From the NCBI GenBank assembly GCA_018389105.1, contig JACATO010002138.1:806001-870000 (forward strand): a stretch of DNA of 64,000 bases, given 5' to 3'. Position 1 is the first letter of the stretch; each line of letters starts with the position of its first letter. Below are positions 24,901 through 38,816 of this stretch, piece by piece. The position numbers and the translations under genes were made by a program. This DNA is from Nautilus pompilius (taxonomy: Eukaryota > Mollusca > Cephalopoda > Nautilida > Nautilidae). The notes beneath the pieces were generated by a model that searched no databases, was not told the DNA's origin, and saw nothing but the letters and a program-made list of their open reading frames with translations.

Positions 24901-27900
24901 TATGAAGGTTTCTGGAATCGTGTGAGAATGGATGGTGAGTATCATCGGGACCTTTAAACTGAAGTATTTTATTTTAGAAAAGGAAAACATGTAGGGATGA
25001 ATTAGTTTATACAGTATAATTTTCTGGAGGTTCATTTAATTCATGCAAATTCTACTAAAATGTTTGAATTTGTTCAGCTGGTTTCATCAGCCACCTTTTG
25101 TATGTTAAAACAACCGAAGATTTACAGTTAAAAAATGAACAAACAAAAATCATCATCCAGGAAATACCTCAAGATAAAAAAAAAACAATATTGTAACCCA
25201 CTGGAATGGTAAACTTCTATATTGATAAAAAGGAGAAATTTTAAAAACTATGAAACATCTATCAAAAAATGGCAGTATTTTGAATTTTAAAAAGTGAGTA
25301 GTTATAAGAGAGAGTAGTGTGCTGAAATGGGTTAATTAAGGCAGTAAGTAACATCACTGGATCCTCTAGGTTTAACTGTAGGTACCGTGTTATTGTGTAC
25401 AGTGCATATTTTTTTTTTATGATGCACTATTGAATTTTAAAATAATATAATGACAGCGGTTATAAAATGTGTAGTTGGTAAAATTGTGAATTTTCACCTC
25501 TAATTTTGTGCCGTGTGAATATGCTGAGAAAGATTTAAAAGAAAGAAAAAAACCTCAAATATATCTGAAGCACTTTTTAGCATACATGGGGTTTTCTCTA
25601 AGTGTTAAAGGCTTATGATACGTGGAGTTGTAAGTGTTTTCAAGGTCAGTATGCATTCAGATGAATGTGAGCAAGACATGGTTTCAGAGACGTTATGGAT
25701 CTGAGTAGACCTAGTGCCATGTCTCTAGAATAACGACATTGCTGCCAGCAAACACAACTATTCAGAAAGGTACTTGTCATTATAAAGATGGGTGTTACCT
25801 AAGTCATGTTCTTTCATTGGTAGTGTATAGGACGAGTTGAATGATAACAGCGACTGGAAACAAGCTAAGTAAAGATTTATTTATTTATTGCAGTTTGCAG
25901 CTGCTAATGTGAGTATGTGCTGATATATACCTTTTGTTTTTCCTAACTTCACAACAGGATAGCTGATGTTTGATCAGGGGTTTACTACTATAAGGAAAGC
26001 AAGATCATGGTATTTCTTGAGCGTTTTTGAATGAGACTTTAATGTTTGTTTTTTTTTTAAAAACTGACATATATATAGATGAAAGGTGCTAAAAATGAGA
26101 TGGCTGCATGAAGATGAAGTTGCAGCACAATGCCCTGGATGATGATGATTGTTTGTTTGTTTGTTTGTTGCTGGCATCCTTCAAGGATCGAAGGAGAACT
26201 GAACTGTTAATACAGTAAGCACCTGTTTTATAGGCAGGTGGAAGTTAACCCTTATGATCCTGAAAGTGGGTATATCCACTCTGACATTTATAGCCAATTG
26301 ATGCTGGAAGCAGATTTGCTCCATAGCTTTAAAAAATCTTTCCCTCTCTTGTGATAAGTGAGAATGCCCTAACATCTTTGAAATCCCTGTAACTTCTCTG
26401 ATTAAATTCCTAATTTCATTCTTTGGTGGGTAATTGGAACTTTCCAGCATGAAACTTAATTAAGTACTCAAAGGTTTAAAGATAGTTTAATTATGAAATC
26501 AGTCTTTCTTTCCAAAGAGAGAGAGAGAACAAAAAGTTTGTCAATGACTTTGGTGCTGGTGTTTTTTCAGCTGGGACCTAAATTGAATTTTTTTTAGATA
26601 TATTCTGATTAAAAGGGGTTTAAAGAAAAACAATGGAAAGCATTAAGACAAAGTTTTACAATGCAAATATTAAAAGAAACAACAAAAAAAGTGTTATTTC
26701 AACAAAATCATTATCTCTCGTGCCATAGTGGCACAAAAGGAAACATTTGACTTGGTTCTCCATTGGATTGCCAAACATGATTGCCCTCAAAGATATGTAT
26801 ATTTGAGTTATGAAGGCACTATTTGGATTTAAGGGTAGATTCTGGATGAATATAGGAGCAGTAAACTTTTTTGTTTGCAGGTTCAATTTAAATAAATGAG
26901 ATTTAATAAATTTCACTTGCATTTATGTCAGCAAAGGACGATAACCTTAGTAGTTGTACTCTGAAGCTAGCCAGTTGAGTTATTATGCAGAATTATCAGA
27001 AGTTATATATTCTTTTCTTCAACAGTTTGGCACATCTAAGGATTTTTATATTATTTCAAATTTGAATTTCAGATATTTGTGTCTAGCCTGGTAATACTTC
27101 ATTGGCACACTAACCTCCAAGGGACAGAATCTTAGTTTGTGTCAATAGAGATTTTGTTAACCACTCTGAGGCCAATGTTTAAATGAGATTTTGCACAGAC
27201 AAATCTTTTCTGTACAGTTAATTATTTTGGACTAATTGGTCTGAAAAGGGGGCACTAAGCCCTTTTTTTTCCTTTCTTTCTGTTTTTTTTTTTTGTAACA
27301 AGCATCGTCACTCTTTAATATACCTAAGAATGTAGCTGTTTTTAGATTAAGAAAGAACAAATCCTTTTAGTTTTCAGTAGAGCAGAAAACATTCATGGGC
27401 TGCATTTATAGTGCAAGATCCCATCTACACGCTAAAAGCAGAGTGGTGTTTAAATTGGCTGAGTTAACATGATTTCAACAGATTCCCATTGCCCTGACAC
27501 TACTGCAACAGGGAAAACCAGGACTTTTCTCTCTCTCCCCTTTTTTTGTTTGACGAGCTTTCTGTACGTTTTGCCTTGCTAATAATAATGCTCTTAGCAT
27601 TTTGTTTTCAACCCACGGTTTTTTTTTTGTAAACTGTATTGTAGCTTGTGCACCATTGCTTTAAAGCAGCGCATGCATGACCTTTTCTGCCACATTGTAC
27701 ATTTTTGTTTGTTTGTGTTTGTTTGTTTGTTTGTTTGTTTAAAAAGAACAACCTAGCTAGGCTTACTGAGTTGTAGAAGGGAGATTAATACGAATGAGTT
27801 AGTTACCATAGTAACGTCTTTAATCTGATGAGAGTTTTTTTTTTTTTTATCTATTGTCAGAAAATTTTGTCTTGCCTTATTATTTTTAAAAATTATTTTT

Positions 27901-30900
27901 GACAATAGTATTGAATTATTATAGGGGTTGACATGAGGTTTAAAATGGATTCTGGTTGGAGAGGTTACAATGTTTGCTTGGGACCTTTAAATAAAATCCA
28001 GTTTCTTTAATTATCATAAAAATAAAATGTTTTTATATGAATAGGATAGAACCCATTTGTTTTTCCTACTCTGGACTAATTCAGAAAACAGCATCACCAC
28101 CACAACAACAGCAGAAAGAGTGGGATCTGGTTCACGGGAGGTTAGCAGAAAACTTTGATTGTTCAGTTAGAAAGCAGACTTTAAGGGCCTGGGATGTGTG
28201 TTGTAGATCTGTTAGTTTATTTTAAGTGAAAAATTTGTAAGTTTTCTCGGGCTCTCCTTTTTTTTCCCTTTTTTGTTTAGAAATTTCTTGCGCTTTTGGT
28301 AGTTAAAAAAATTGTCCCTAGTTCTCATAAAATAGATTATTTTAAAATCGGGCTCCATTGCTTGTAGTTTCTCTCCTGTCCCTCTCACATTTTTGCAAAG
28401 TTGAAGAATGTCTATCAAATCAGGTACAAGTGGCCTACCACGTACTCCACTAATCACATCACCTTATTTTGACTTATTGAGGTAAATATTAGAAGCTGAG
28501 CATGCAGACTATTTGGTTAATTTAATTTAAAGATACCAGAGATGTTCCAATGAAACCAAGCCAAAATCACATCAGCATAATTGTATCTGGCTGGCTTTAG
28601 TTTGAACATTCTTTTATAATGTCTATGCAGGTGGTAAACTAATTTCCTTTCATTGCCATATTCCTAGGATAGATGGAAAATTACTGTTCATCCTGCTTGA
28701 TAACTTCTGAATCCAGAAGACAGGCTCATTTTTTTGGAATTTTTCTTTTCTGTCATCTGTTGTTTTTTTTTTTTTTTTAAAAGAAATTTGTGAAAAAAAG
28801 GGGTACAGGATTTTAGAATCAAGTACCAGTGCACTAAATCTGTTGTAATTCAGAATTACTGATGCAATTTGACAAGTAACTAAACTGAAATTTTATAGAA
28901 ACCTGAATTGCCACCAACTTCATAGAGAATACAGTTTTGACTTAAATAATTCCTTAAAATTAGAATGCAGATTTTCACACTGAAGGTGGAAAATATAAGT
29001 ACTTATATAAAAAGTGACCAAGATGGTAGAAGATAGATAAACCTTTAATCAAGTAGCTGTGAGCTTCGGTTATTTTTCTACTTCTACTTTTTTATGACTT
29101 TCTGTTTACTAAGTTTGTTACGTGCATGTGTTTACTCTATATTTAAATCAGGTCTGCCTTAACCCTTTTTAAAAAAAATACAATCGCTGAAGACATTTCC
29201 TAAAATTTAAATAAGAAACAAGAAGAGACTACAAGAAAGAAAGAAAGAAAAAACGATGCATACAGATCCTGCTGTCTGTGATTGAGTGGATTTATAACTG
29301 AAAACTAGCAGTATAAAGTCTCTTTCGTGTCCCCATAATCATCATCAGTAACATTATTTGAATGTCAAAGGCCATCTGCTACCTTGATCTTTTCCTCAAA
29401 CTTCAAAATTTCCAACATTGTCAGTTTTAATTCATTCTTTCAACAAAAAAAAATTTTTATAGCAGTTAAACTGAGATGCTATCATCCTTTATTTTTGGAC
29501 AGTACGGAGTACCTTTTTATTGTGGTAAATTTTGTGATTTTGTAAGAAATTTTTTTTTTTCTTCACCAGTATTTTAACATTAATGTGAGGTGATGCTCTC
29601 AGAGTATCAGGGATAAATGTTTGCCAAACTTCAGCTTGTGTTGTTGATGAAACCCTAAAATGTCTCGAGTTACCGCAGATTCTTTTGCTTTAATAATTCA
29701 GTAATGTACCATAAAAAAAGTTATTTGAAAAATACAACAAATTGCCCATTTAAAGAAATAATATTTGGAATTAAATCCCTTTGAGCATTCAGTTTGGAAA
29801 TTGTTAAAAATGACTAGAAATCTAGCAGAAGAAGGGCATGCAGTACAACATTCTCTCAAATGTAGATTGGATTTTTGGAGGGAGACCATTTTTTTAACTA
29901 GTTATTTCTGTTGCTGCTCCGTTTCCACATTTCTATGCTCGTTCACAACTACATGATAAAGTTTCTCTTTCTGTTTGCAAAATGTTTAATCTGTATCAGT
30001 TTCCCTGATAAACTGTTGCTGTATTCAAAGGCATTAGCTCCTAATTTTACGGTTAGTTGATAACATTCCTGGTGTGTGCCTTTTTTCCTGTAGATGGAAT
30101 CTTTAACATCTTTCTGGCTGTAAGATATCCTGGTGTTAGAAATCGCTGGTTTCTGAGTTCTTTCCTATCCTGTCTGTCTATGATGCTGTTCAGACACCTG
30201 CTATCAGCTTTCTCGATTGATGTTTAAGCAATGACATATGGAATCTTTCTTTAACCTAAAGATATCTCCCTACCATAATAAGTTGAAAACCTAAAAAAAA
30301 GAAGGAAAAAAAGACAAATTTGTCCATGAATATAATTACTGCTAGAAAAGGAGCTGCTGAGGTAGGCAGAATTTTTCTATAAAGTGTAATACCAAAAGTG
30401 CATGGTAGCTGAGATATTTTCCAACTTACTCTGGACTTGGTAATTTCCTGAATGGAGGCCATATTGCTGTCAATTTTTTGTAGTTTTTTTTGCATCTAAT
30501 TCTCTTATTTTGGGAGAATAGAGTAAATACTGCAAATCAATGTCTTTGACATCTTGCCATTGCAGGTAGTTTCTTTTAGCTGTTGTAGTATCACCATGAC
30601 TGTCTATCCACTATGCAAATGCAGTGACTCTTGCATAGACTCGGTGTGTAAGACAGATTGCTCAATAAACAGCTCTCTCCTTTTTAGGTGCAACATGCAT
30701 ATTGACAGTCCTGTTGCACATCTTTTTTTATTCAAATGGGCCTGGAGACAATTTGATGCAAAGTGTGAGGTAAAGCTGGCTGCTGAGCATAGTGGAGTGC
30801 ATATGTGGTGAAGAGTGAAAATGATTATGAATAGTTATTGGACATTACATGATAAACTAAATGTACATCTGTGAAACTTTTATGTTCAGATTATTGTGGT

Positions 30901-33900
30901 AGGGATCTGCATATCATTGTGAATTTGTCAACCTTTTCCCCTTATAACATGAGCAAAGAATACACTCTTAAAAAAAAACTGGGTTTTCTTTGGGAATAAC
31001 ATGTATAATTTCCACTTTTTTTTTTAAATAGAAATTTAGAAATTATTTTAGATTATGTGGATTAATTTTTTAAATTATTTTTTAAGTATAATTAATTTTG
31101 CCAAATGCAAGAAGAATTTGTAGGTGGCTATTTCTCTGAATAAGCAATATGAGCCATTTAATCACCTAAGTTAGCTTGTACCAAAAAGGCTGGGTGGGGG
31201 CAAATATGATGATCAGTTATATGCCTATGGCAGGTCTGTGACTCAGAGCCATACCAGTGAAATTAACAGTTGAGGTGGTTTTTTGTTGCGTGCTTTAATG
31301 AATTTGGGAATGCCACAAAGGGGGAAATATAGGCATGTAAATAAATTAATAAATTCTTATTGCCAAGTTTTTTTCACAACAGTTTGATTTTTTTTTTTCT
31401 AAATTACACTGAAGCTTTTAAATAACTCTATACACTATTCATTTCGCTTTTTACATTCACTTTGTTCATACAACACTATTGTTGATTGTGATCTGGGTAT
31501 TAAATGTGTTCTAGGCAGAAGAGTTGCTGTTCAGTCGTTCACCTGGGAGGAGAAAAGGGAATAAATAAATTTGTACTGTTTTTAGTAAGAATCTTCTACA
31601 AGAGGTTTTAAAGGTGTAGCTCAATGTTTCTTTTGAGTAGATGGTAGGAAGTCTCTCATGTCTATGTTTGAAATGTTTCCATCAAGGCTCGTGACACTTA
31701 TCTGAGGGTACTATGTTATTTGGATAGTTTACCTTAAGCATGGTGACTGTCCTAGTAGGTGTGTGTGTGTGTGTGTCCCCTGCTCGGAGTGTAGACTAGT
31801 GAGTTCTATTTCCAGCCCGTCGGAAGCACAGCACTACTAGCAGTTTGGCATCCTCTGAACGGAGTCGATCCCGGAACAGGATTGGAGTATCCCAGTCACA
31901 GCGTAAGTAAGATGAACCTTAAAAAAATAATTTAAAAGTTCCCATCAGTGCAATAGGTAGGTAGGCAAGTTACTTTTTACTATAGTCACTGTTGAGAATA
32001 AAATAGCAAAGTTTTTAGTTTTGAAAACTAGACCTTTTGATAGCTTTCAACATGTATTCTACTGCCTTTGTCAGTGGTCATGTTGTGGGTGGAAGCTGTT
32101 TTCTGATTTTGGATGGTTGGTTTGTATTTCTTTTGTGTTGAACCTAAATGTATTGTTAGTTAGTTGATAATGTCTTTTGTCTCAACACAGCTGAAATTAT
32201 TTTGTGGCATTATCTTGTTTGCAGCAGTCAAAAATTTCATCACTTGCAGTTGTCATATAGTAGTGTTATTAATACTAAATAGTCTTATTATCTTTACATT
32301 GTCATGAGGCTAGTGATTAATAAACATGGCGCTATCTGCCATTAGATTATCTGTATTGTTTATCTGAAGATTCAACATTGACTATTCCAGGACTGGTAAT
32401 TAGCTGTTCATATTTAATTAAAATAAAGATAAGTCAAAAATTTTTTTTTTGAAAATTCATTTAAAGATTCAAGCAAAATTTTTTATTTTGGATGTTATTA
32501 AAATGTATTAAAATGTAAAACAGTACAAGTATTGTGAATCTGGCTGTTAGAAGCAACTGTAGCTAATGTTGTTTCTTACTCAGTATTTGGAAATTTGGCT
32601 GAATCAAACATTTTAAAATTCTGCTAGGATTAAGAGATGTATTGTACAAGTCAGTCGGATGTACGGCCTTTCTGTTTACAGTCTAGACAGGATCATGGCT
32701 GCTTTGCTGTCATATCTTAAACTGTGTACCTTTGACATTCCAAAGATATAACATAGGTGCTGTATCTCAGTTCATGGCTTGATTGGACATTTAAATAGCA
32801 ATTGTTGTGATTTCAAGACATACTGTGAAATATTTGCAATATTACTTTTGAATTGTTTGTTTAAATTAAATATTTATTCATGCATATTAAAAGTATTAAT
32901 GAAGAAGTGTTTAGGTGGATCTAGTTTATGTATGCAACAAACCTGGCATCTCTGCTGCATTGACTAGAATTTAGAATATTTCCTATTCAAGTGACACCAA
33001 CTATATTAAGAAACTGATGAATTGCTGTTTTAGTTGAAAAATTTTGGGAGCCTTTTAAGAGGCTCTCTCATTAAATTCTTTAAATTATCAATTGCATTTA
33101 ACTCTATGAATTAAACAGATACACTCTAGAGAAAGGTCTCATTAAAAAATAATAATAATACTGGAAAATTTCGCTAAAGATCTTCTCTAAATTCAGAATC
33201 AGTTTTAACAACAAATATTATTTGTTTGTAAGTTTATAAATCTAAGACGGTAGACTAAAGGCTTTGCGTAAACTGTAAAACTTTGGGGTTTTCAGTGGTC
33301 CTGCAGTTATAAAAGGTGATAAACTACTGAGATGTTGGTTAGACTGAAGTTAAAATTGTACGGTCTTAGGGAGTATTCTGGTCAAAAAGTGGTTCCTACA
33401 ACATTTACTTTATGGTTTTATGTTTGTAGTTAAGGAAATGGATGGAACCCCATTTCATGAAACTGGACATTTCAGCTCTTGCTGCAAGAATTATTGCTAA
33501 TCTCCTGGTGATCTTTAAGTGATGTACTGTTTGTGATGGAATTTTGTCACAGTCCTATGATCTGTTGACTGTTCAGAATTGTTTACCAGGTACGATAAAA
33601 CAAAATAAACATTTAGCTGGTAAAAGGGTGGAAAGCAATTTATTTTGTTTTTATCGCAGAAATCTAGACAGGAGACAGTAAGAAAGTGGGTTTAAGGGAA
33701 GAAAATCGGCCAACTTTTGAAATCTAAACAAACAGTTCAGAAATGAAATGCAAATATAAAATAAATTGCGATAATTAAGCAATTTTCTTCTTCTTTTTTA
33801 ACTGTTAAGTAATGCGAGCAAGTGCAAACTAACCTCTTAGGCCATGGTATACTTGGTCCTGCAAGGTTGTTTTTTTAAATGTATTGAGATTAATTTTGAA

Positions 33901-36900
33901 ATCTAGAACTTGTGCAGTCAGTATTCTTCACAAGGTGAACTTGGGACTATGGCCTAGCAATTGATGAAGCAGTGCCAATTATCTTTTAGCCAATCCCTGT
34001 AGTGTAATAGAGCAAATGAAAGTTTCGGGATTTTGGATTGGTGGAGGGAGATGTTACAAGTGATACCTTGCCATGTAATGAACCATAGCCACAGAGAATC
34101 CTCATAATCAAGCTAGTTCTACAAATTTGAGTTTTCTAACTATTTACTTGAAAGAAACAAATTGAATCTTTAAATTTATTTATTTATTTTTATTTTTGTT
34201 ACTCCTGAGATCTAAAGATGCAAAGATACATTATTTGTAATGGATGTACTAATAAATTTGCCTTGGCTGCAACATGTTATCTGGTCTGCTCGCCTCCTCA
34301 CGCTGTTTCTTTCTTCCCTCATCTGCCATCTGACTGGCATGTTTTAATTCATGTTGAAAGCTTTTCAAGAGAAATCAAACAAACTCTGGGTCAGAAGTGA
34401 AAGTGAGCTTCCTGAAATTCACTTCTGCAAATTGGCCATATCAAATCAGAACTTAGAAGAATGACAAGGAATGCATTTATTAAATGATAAAGTGGATAAT
34501 GAGAAGCATTCATGCTGAGTAGCACTATGAGCAGTCTTGCACTTGAGAAGATATAGAAACGGTGGTTTTGGTTATTTTCCCTTATTTATAGAAGATAAAA
34601 TAAAATCAGCAGTGCCAACTTTTTCTGATGTTTATTTTTTAATTCTTACAAGTTGTATTCACGGTTTAACATTCTTCCTTGTATATATATATATATGTAA
34701 TGTATGAGGAAAAAAATTAACATCATACTGACTGGAGAGAAACTAATAATTTTAATCCTGAGAGTTGCCTGTCCATTAATGGTAAGGAATTTACTTTCAT
34801 GAAAACTGTTCACTTGTGTTAAGACCACAATCGTTATTCTGTCATTACAAATAGCAACTGAAAATGTGTGCAATGACACTGACAGTGCCCATTTCTGTGT
34901 TGCTCCTTTAGCTTCCAAAAAAAAAGAAGAGAGAAATATTTTATATTGTTTAAAGCTGAACATAATGCAAGGCTACTTCATATGCTGCTTTCTTTGATTA
35001 TGTTTGAAAGAAGCTCACTATCTTTGTAAGAGAGTTCAAGCAGAAATCTGAGGTAAAATGAGACTATGGAAAAGAATTATAAGTGATGTTCTGTAGATAT
35101 ATGATATTGATCAGGGAATGTAGTGAACGGCTGTGGTGGAAATGGCCACCAGTCCATTTAAAAAGTTCTATCTTATAGTTTGTGTATGTTATCTGCACAA
35201 AATAGATGATAATGTACAAACTGTTCTACAGAGAGAGATAGTGAGGAAAAGGCATAAATATGGGTTACTACACGATGGAATAGGTGATTTATGAACTGTT
35301 CTATGGAAGTAGTTAAATAAAGAAAGAAAACTACAGGTGATATTCATTTTTAAGTTCTTAATTCTTTTCATGAGTCTTTGAAGGTATTGGGCTTCAAAAA
35401 TATTTTGTTCGCTTTCCAGTAAAAGTATTATGTCATTAAATTGTTATGGTTGTACTTTGGGTCAACTACCCATAATGCTTTGAAAGATCTGCATGAGCCT
35501 ATTGAGCAGCAGAGAAAGGTGCTAGTCAGTTGTCCATCTACTCCTTACGAAAGCTCGGATTTTGTATACCATAGTTTCTCTCCTAGTGGAATTTAATGGG
35601 CAGTGTCATGAAGAATCAGTTTCTCTTTATGATACAGTTCTGGAAATCTTTGTTTGGATAACAATACTTGACATTTGACTAACAAATTGTTTTTATCATC
35701 GACTTAATATCAGAACAGTTGGCTACTCAGTTAAAGATGGGAGATATTATAAAATGATTACAATGTTTAGGTTGTTTATTGAATTTCTCCGATAAAATAA
35801 TGTTGAAATGAGTGATACAGAATGTTTTTATTTATTTGATCATTTTTTTTTTAAGTGTGTGTGTGTGTGTGTGTGTGCTGTGTTTTGTTTGTTTTGTTTT
35901 TTTTTTTGGTTTGTCTCTGTTGCTGTGTTTGTTGCTGATGCATGCAACACTGGTTCAAGTTTGACATTGTTCAGTTCTGTTTTGTTTGGTGGACACATTG
36001 TCACCAGACCAGTGTTCCTGCTCCATGCGTAGCCCTAGAACATTCACAAGTTGACTTGCCATTGAGAGATTTGGTGGGCAAATACTCCATACTGACTGGT
36101 TCCTTCTGTTTGGAGAGGCCTGGCGGTCTGGTAGGTTTGTGCAAAAAAAGGGGGGAGTTGTAATTAATATCGCTGACAAAATTTTGGAAAACTGAGAACA
36201 GAGAACCAACCAACCAGGATAAACCTTATATCTCCCCTCCCCCACTTCCGCTTTTTTTTTTTTTTTTTAAGGAGTTCTCTCAACATTGTAGGTGGTTTCC
36301 ACCGCAGTATAAATTAGTAGAATAACAACAATACTTGCAATAGTCAAAGCTATTTTGGGTCGGCTGGGAAGGAGATAAGAAATCACAGATGAAAAGCTTT
36401 TATTAAGTGAAAGCAACTGAGGAGGAAGAAAGATTTGCCGCATTTTTCCATCAGGCTTTAAGCTACGTATTAGTAAAAGGTGGTTTGGTCCTGAAAGGGG
36501 AGATGACTCAAAGGTCCAAAAGTGTAAGTAATTAATAAATCAACTTTTTCAACAGATCTTTTCAATGAAATATCCTCCTGTGTACTTAATGAATTATTTT
36601 CTTGGTGAGTCGGCAATCATGGCTGCCAGTGTGTGAACATATACATATGTAAATTATCTTTTAAAATGTTTATGACTTGTCCAAATTGCATACTGATAAC
36701 AACATTGAAACAAAAGATTTTCAAAGCAGTAACAATGAATGAACTACACCATTAATCGGATAGGTTTGTTTTGTTTGTTTTACTATTGTCAAGTTTTTAA
36801 CAAACAAAATTGAATAAAGGTAGGAGGAAAAAGTAGAGGAAGTACCTCTGGCTGTTATAGGGTGCTTGCTTAAGGGATTAAAAGGATAAAAAGGAAAAGG

Positions 36901-38777
36901 AATTAAAGATGATAATTTAGTTTGGGAAGAGATATATTGTGCTTGTAATTTCTGGCAGATAAATAGATCTAGGTCTGCATTAACGTAAGTTATGGGTCCT
37001 GAAATCGTTAACAACAACAACAAAAAATGAAAAGAAAATAGAGTCTGGAGCAATTAAAATTTTTTGTGTAAAATTTGAGATTTTATTCTAGGGAAAGATT
37101 TTTTTGCTGATCCTTCAAGTTTTGATGGTATGGTAGGGGAAAGTTTATAAAGTATTGTATGGTAAATATTGAAACAGGAAGCCATTGTAGCTTGAACCAA
37201 GCTTTAGCCTCATTGTTAAAAGAATTAAGATAAAATGTGTCTAATGTTTACTGAGTATTACAGTGGTTGCCTAGCAGATGCCTTATGGTAGCATTATGAC
37301 AATCCATGGCGTTAAGCATGATAGAGAAAGCAAGTGCAGGTTTCAATAATGTGTTTTTCTACTTTAGCATTGAAATGGTATCCGTTATTTAAAAAAAAAA
37401 CAACAAACCCCAATTAAATATTCTGACATTAACATTTGTGGATTGGACAGGTTCACTTCTTGGGCACGTGGCATCCAGTCATATACAGTTTGTTGCCTGA
37501 TTCTTTTACTGTTGTTATTTTTATTCAGTCACTTTTTCATTTTAATGCCATGCTTGTTAAGAATTTTTGATTCTAATAACAGTGGAGTTGAGAATTGTTT
37601 TGCCTGCCTGGTGTATTTCCACTTTAAAAATGTGTTGACTGATTTGCAAGCATATGCACAATATCATCATGACTGGGAGAAAACTGTTTTGAGACTAATA
37701 ATCCAGATGTTTTAAAAGTATGTGTGTTTGTGTTGTTTTTTTTTTTTTTGTTTGTTTGTTTCAAAGAAATTACCAGGAACCATTTGTGTGGCTGTATGGA
37801 AATTTTCAATAGTGAAATGACAAAAGTGAACAGTTTAAACTTAGTGACAGGCCTCAATAGGACCTGCAAACCATCCTCGAGGTGAAGAACTTTCAAGACA
37901 CAGCCCACATTCTTCAGAAAAAATAAAATCCTCCAAACGAATAACTGGGAGTCCTTTATTCATGATTAAGGACACAAATACTAGAAAGCGTTGAGATGAG
38001 AAGGATTTTAAATTTTACCTTTTCAAGTTGGTTGCAAAGTATCCCAGTTCTGACTACATCATTAAAAAGCGCACTTGTTTTATAAAACTGTCATGTCTTG
38101 GTTTTAAAGGTTTGGAATAAAAGACACAGCTTGAACCAGCTGCCTGGAGAGATTTGGGCATATATATAAATTTATTGTGATGTTTTGTTTTAAATTTAAA
38201 AAATAATAGTAAATTTTACTTGCTTCCCTCACTTCCACCACCACCCTTTATTTAATGGTTATCTTTTATCAGTTTTGTTTGGCTTTTTGTCAGGGCTTGA
38301 GAGGGAGAGAGGATTCAGGCAGCCATTTCAAACATGGAAAATGGCTTGCTGCTCTAAATGTCCACTTGGTTGATTGGGTACATACATGTGTGAGTGTAAT
38401 ACGTATTAATGGGTGCAAGAACAACAACAAAAAAATTTACTTGGTGTTTCACCTTAATAGAGTAATTTAGCAGGTCGGAGGGGTCGGTTTTGAAGGGGGC
38501 ATTCACTATTTTTTTTTTGGTCCAGTTCTGAAGCATCTCCCTTCACCCAAAAATACACTTAGTGGATTAACACCAATGATGATGATTGGGAAAGATGACT
38601 GGAATCTTCTCTGAACTTCATATCTGTTATCAGTTTTTTTTTTTTTTTAAAGCGCATTTATTATTTTGAGATTTACCCCTTGAAGTCTGTTCAACAGTTC
38701 AGTTTTTAAAATTTGTAATGCTTGTAGCGAATTCCATGCATCAGATCAGAGTTGAAAGGTAGATATCTCCTCCCCTC

Positions 38778-38816
<39 letters not shown>

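Noticed and set aside
26181-26450. 89-codon minus-strand open frame next to a TTAACCCTT motif
   Set aside because: Considered as a piggyBac piece, but no DDD-type motifs and no second terminal repeat were found.
28037-28225. Open frame with a poly-Gln run
   Set aside because: No splice borders in phase with the neighbouring CLASP exons and no match; treated as chance.
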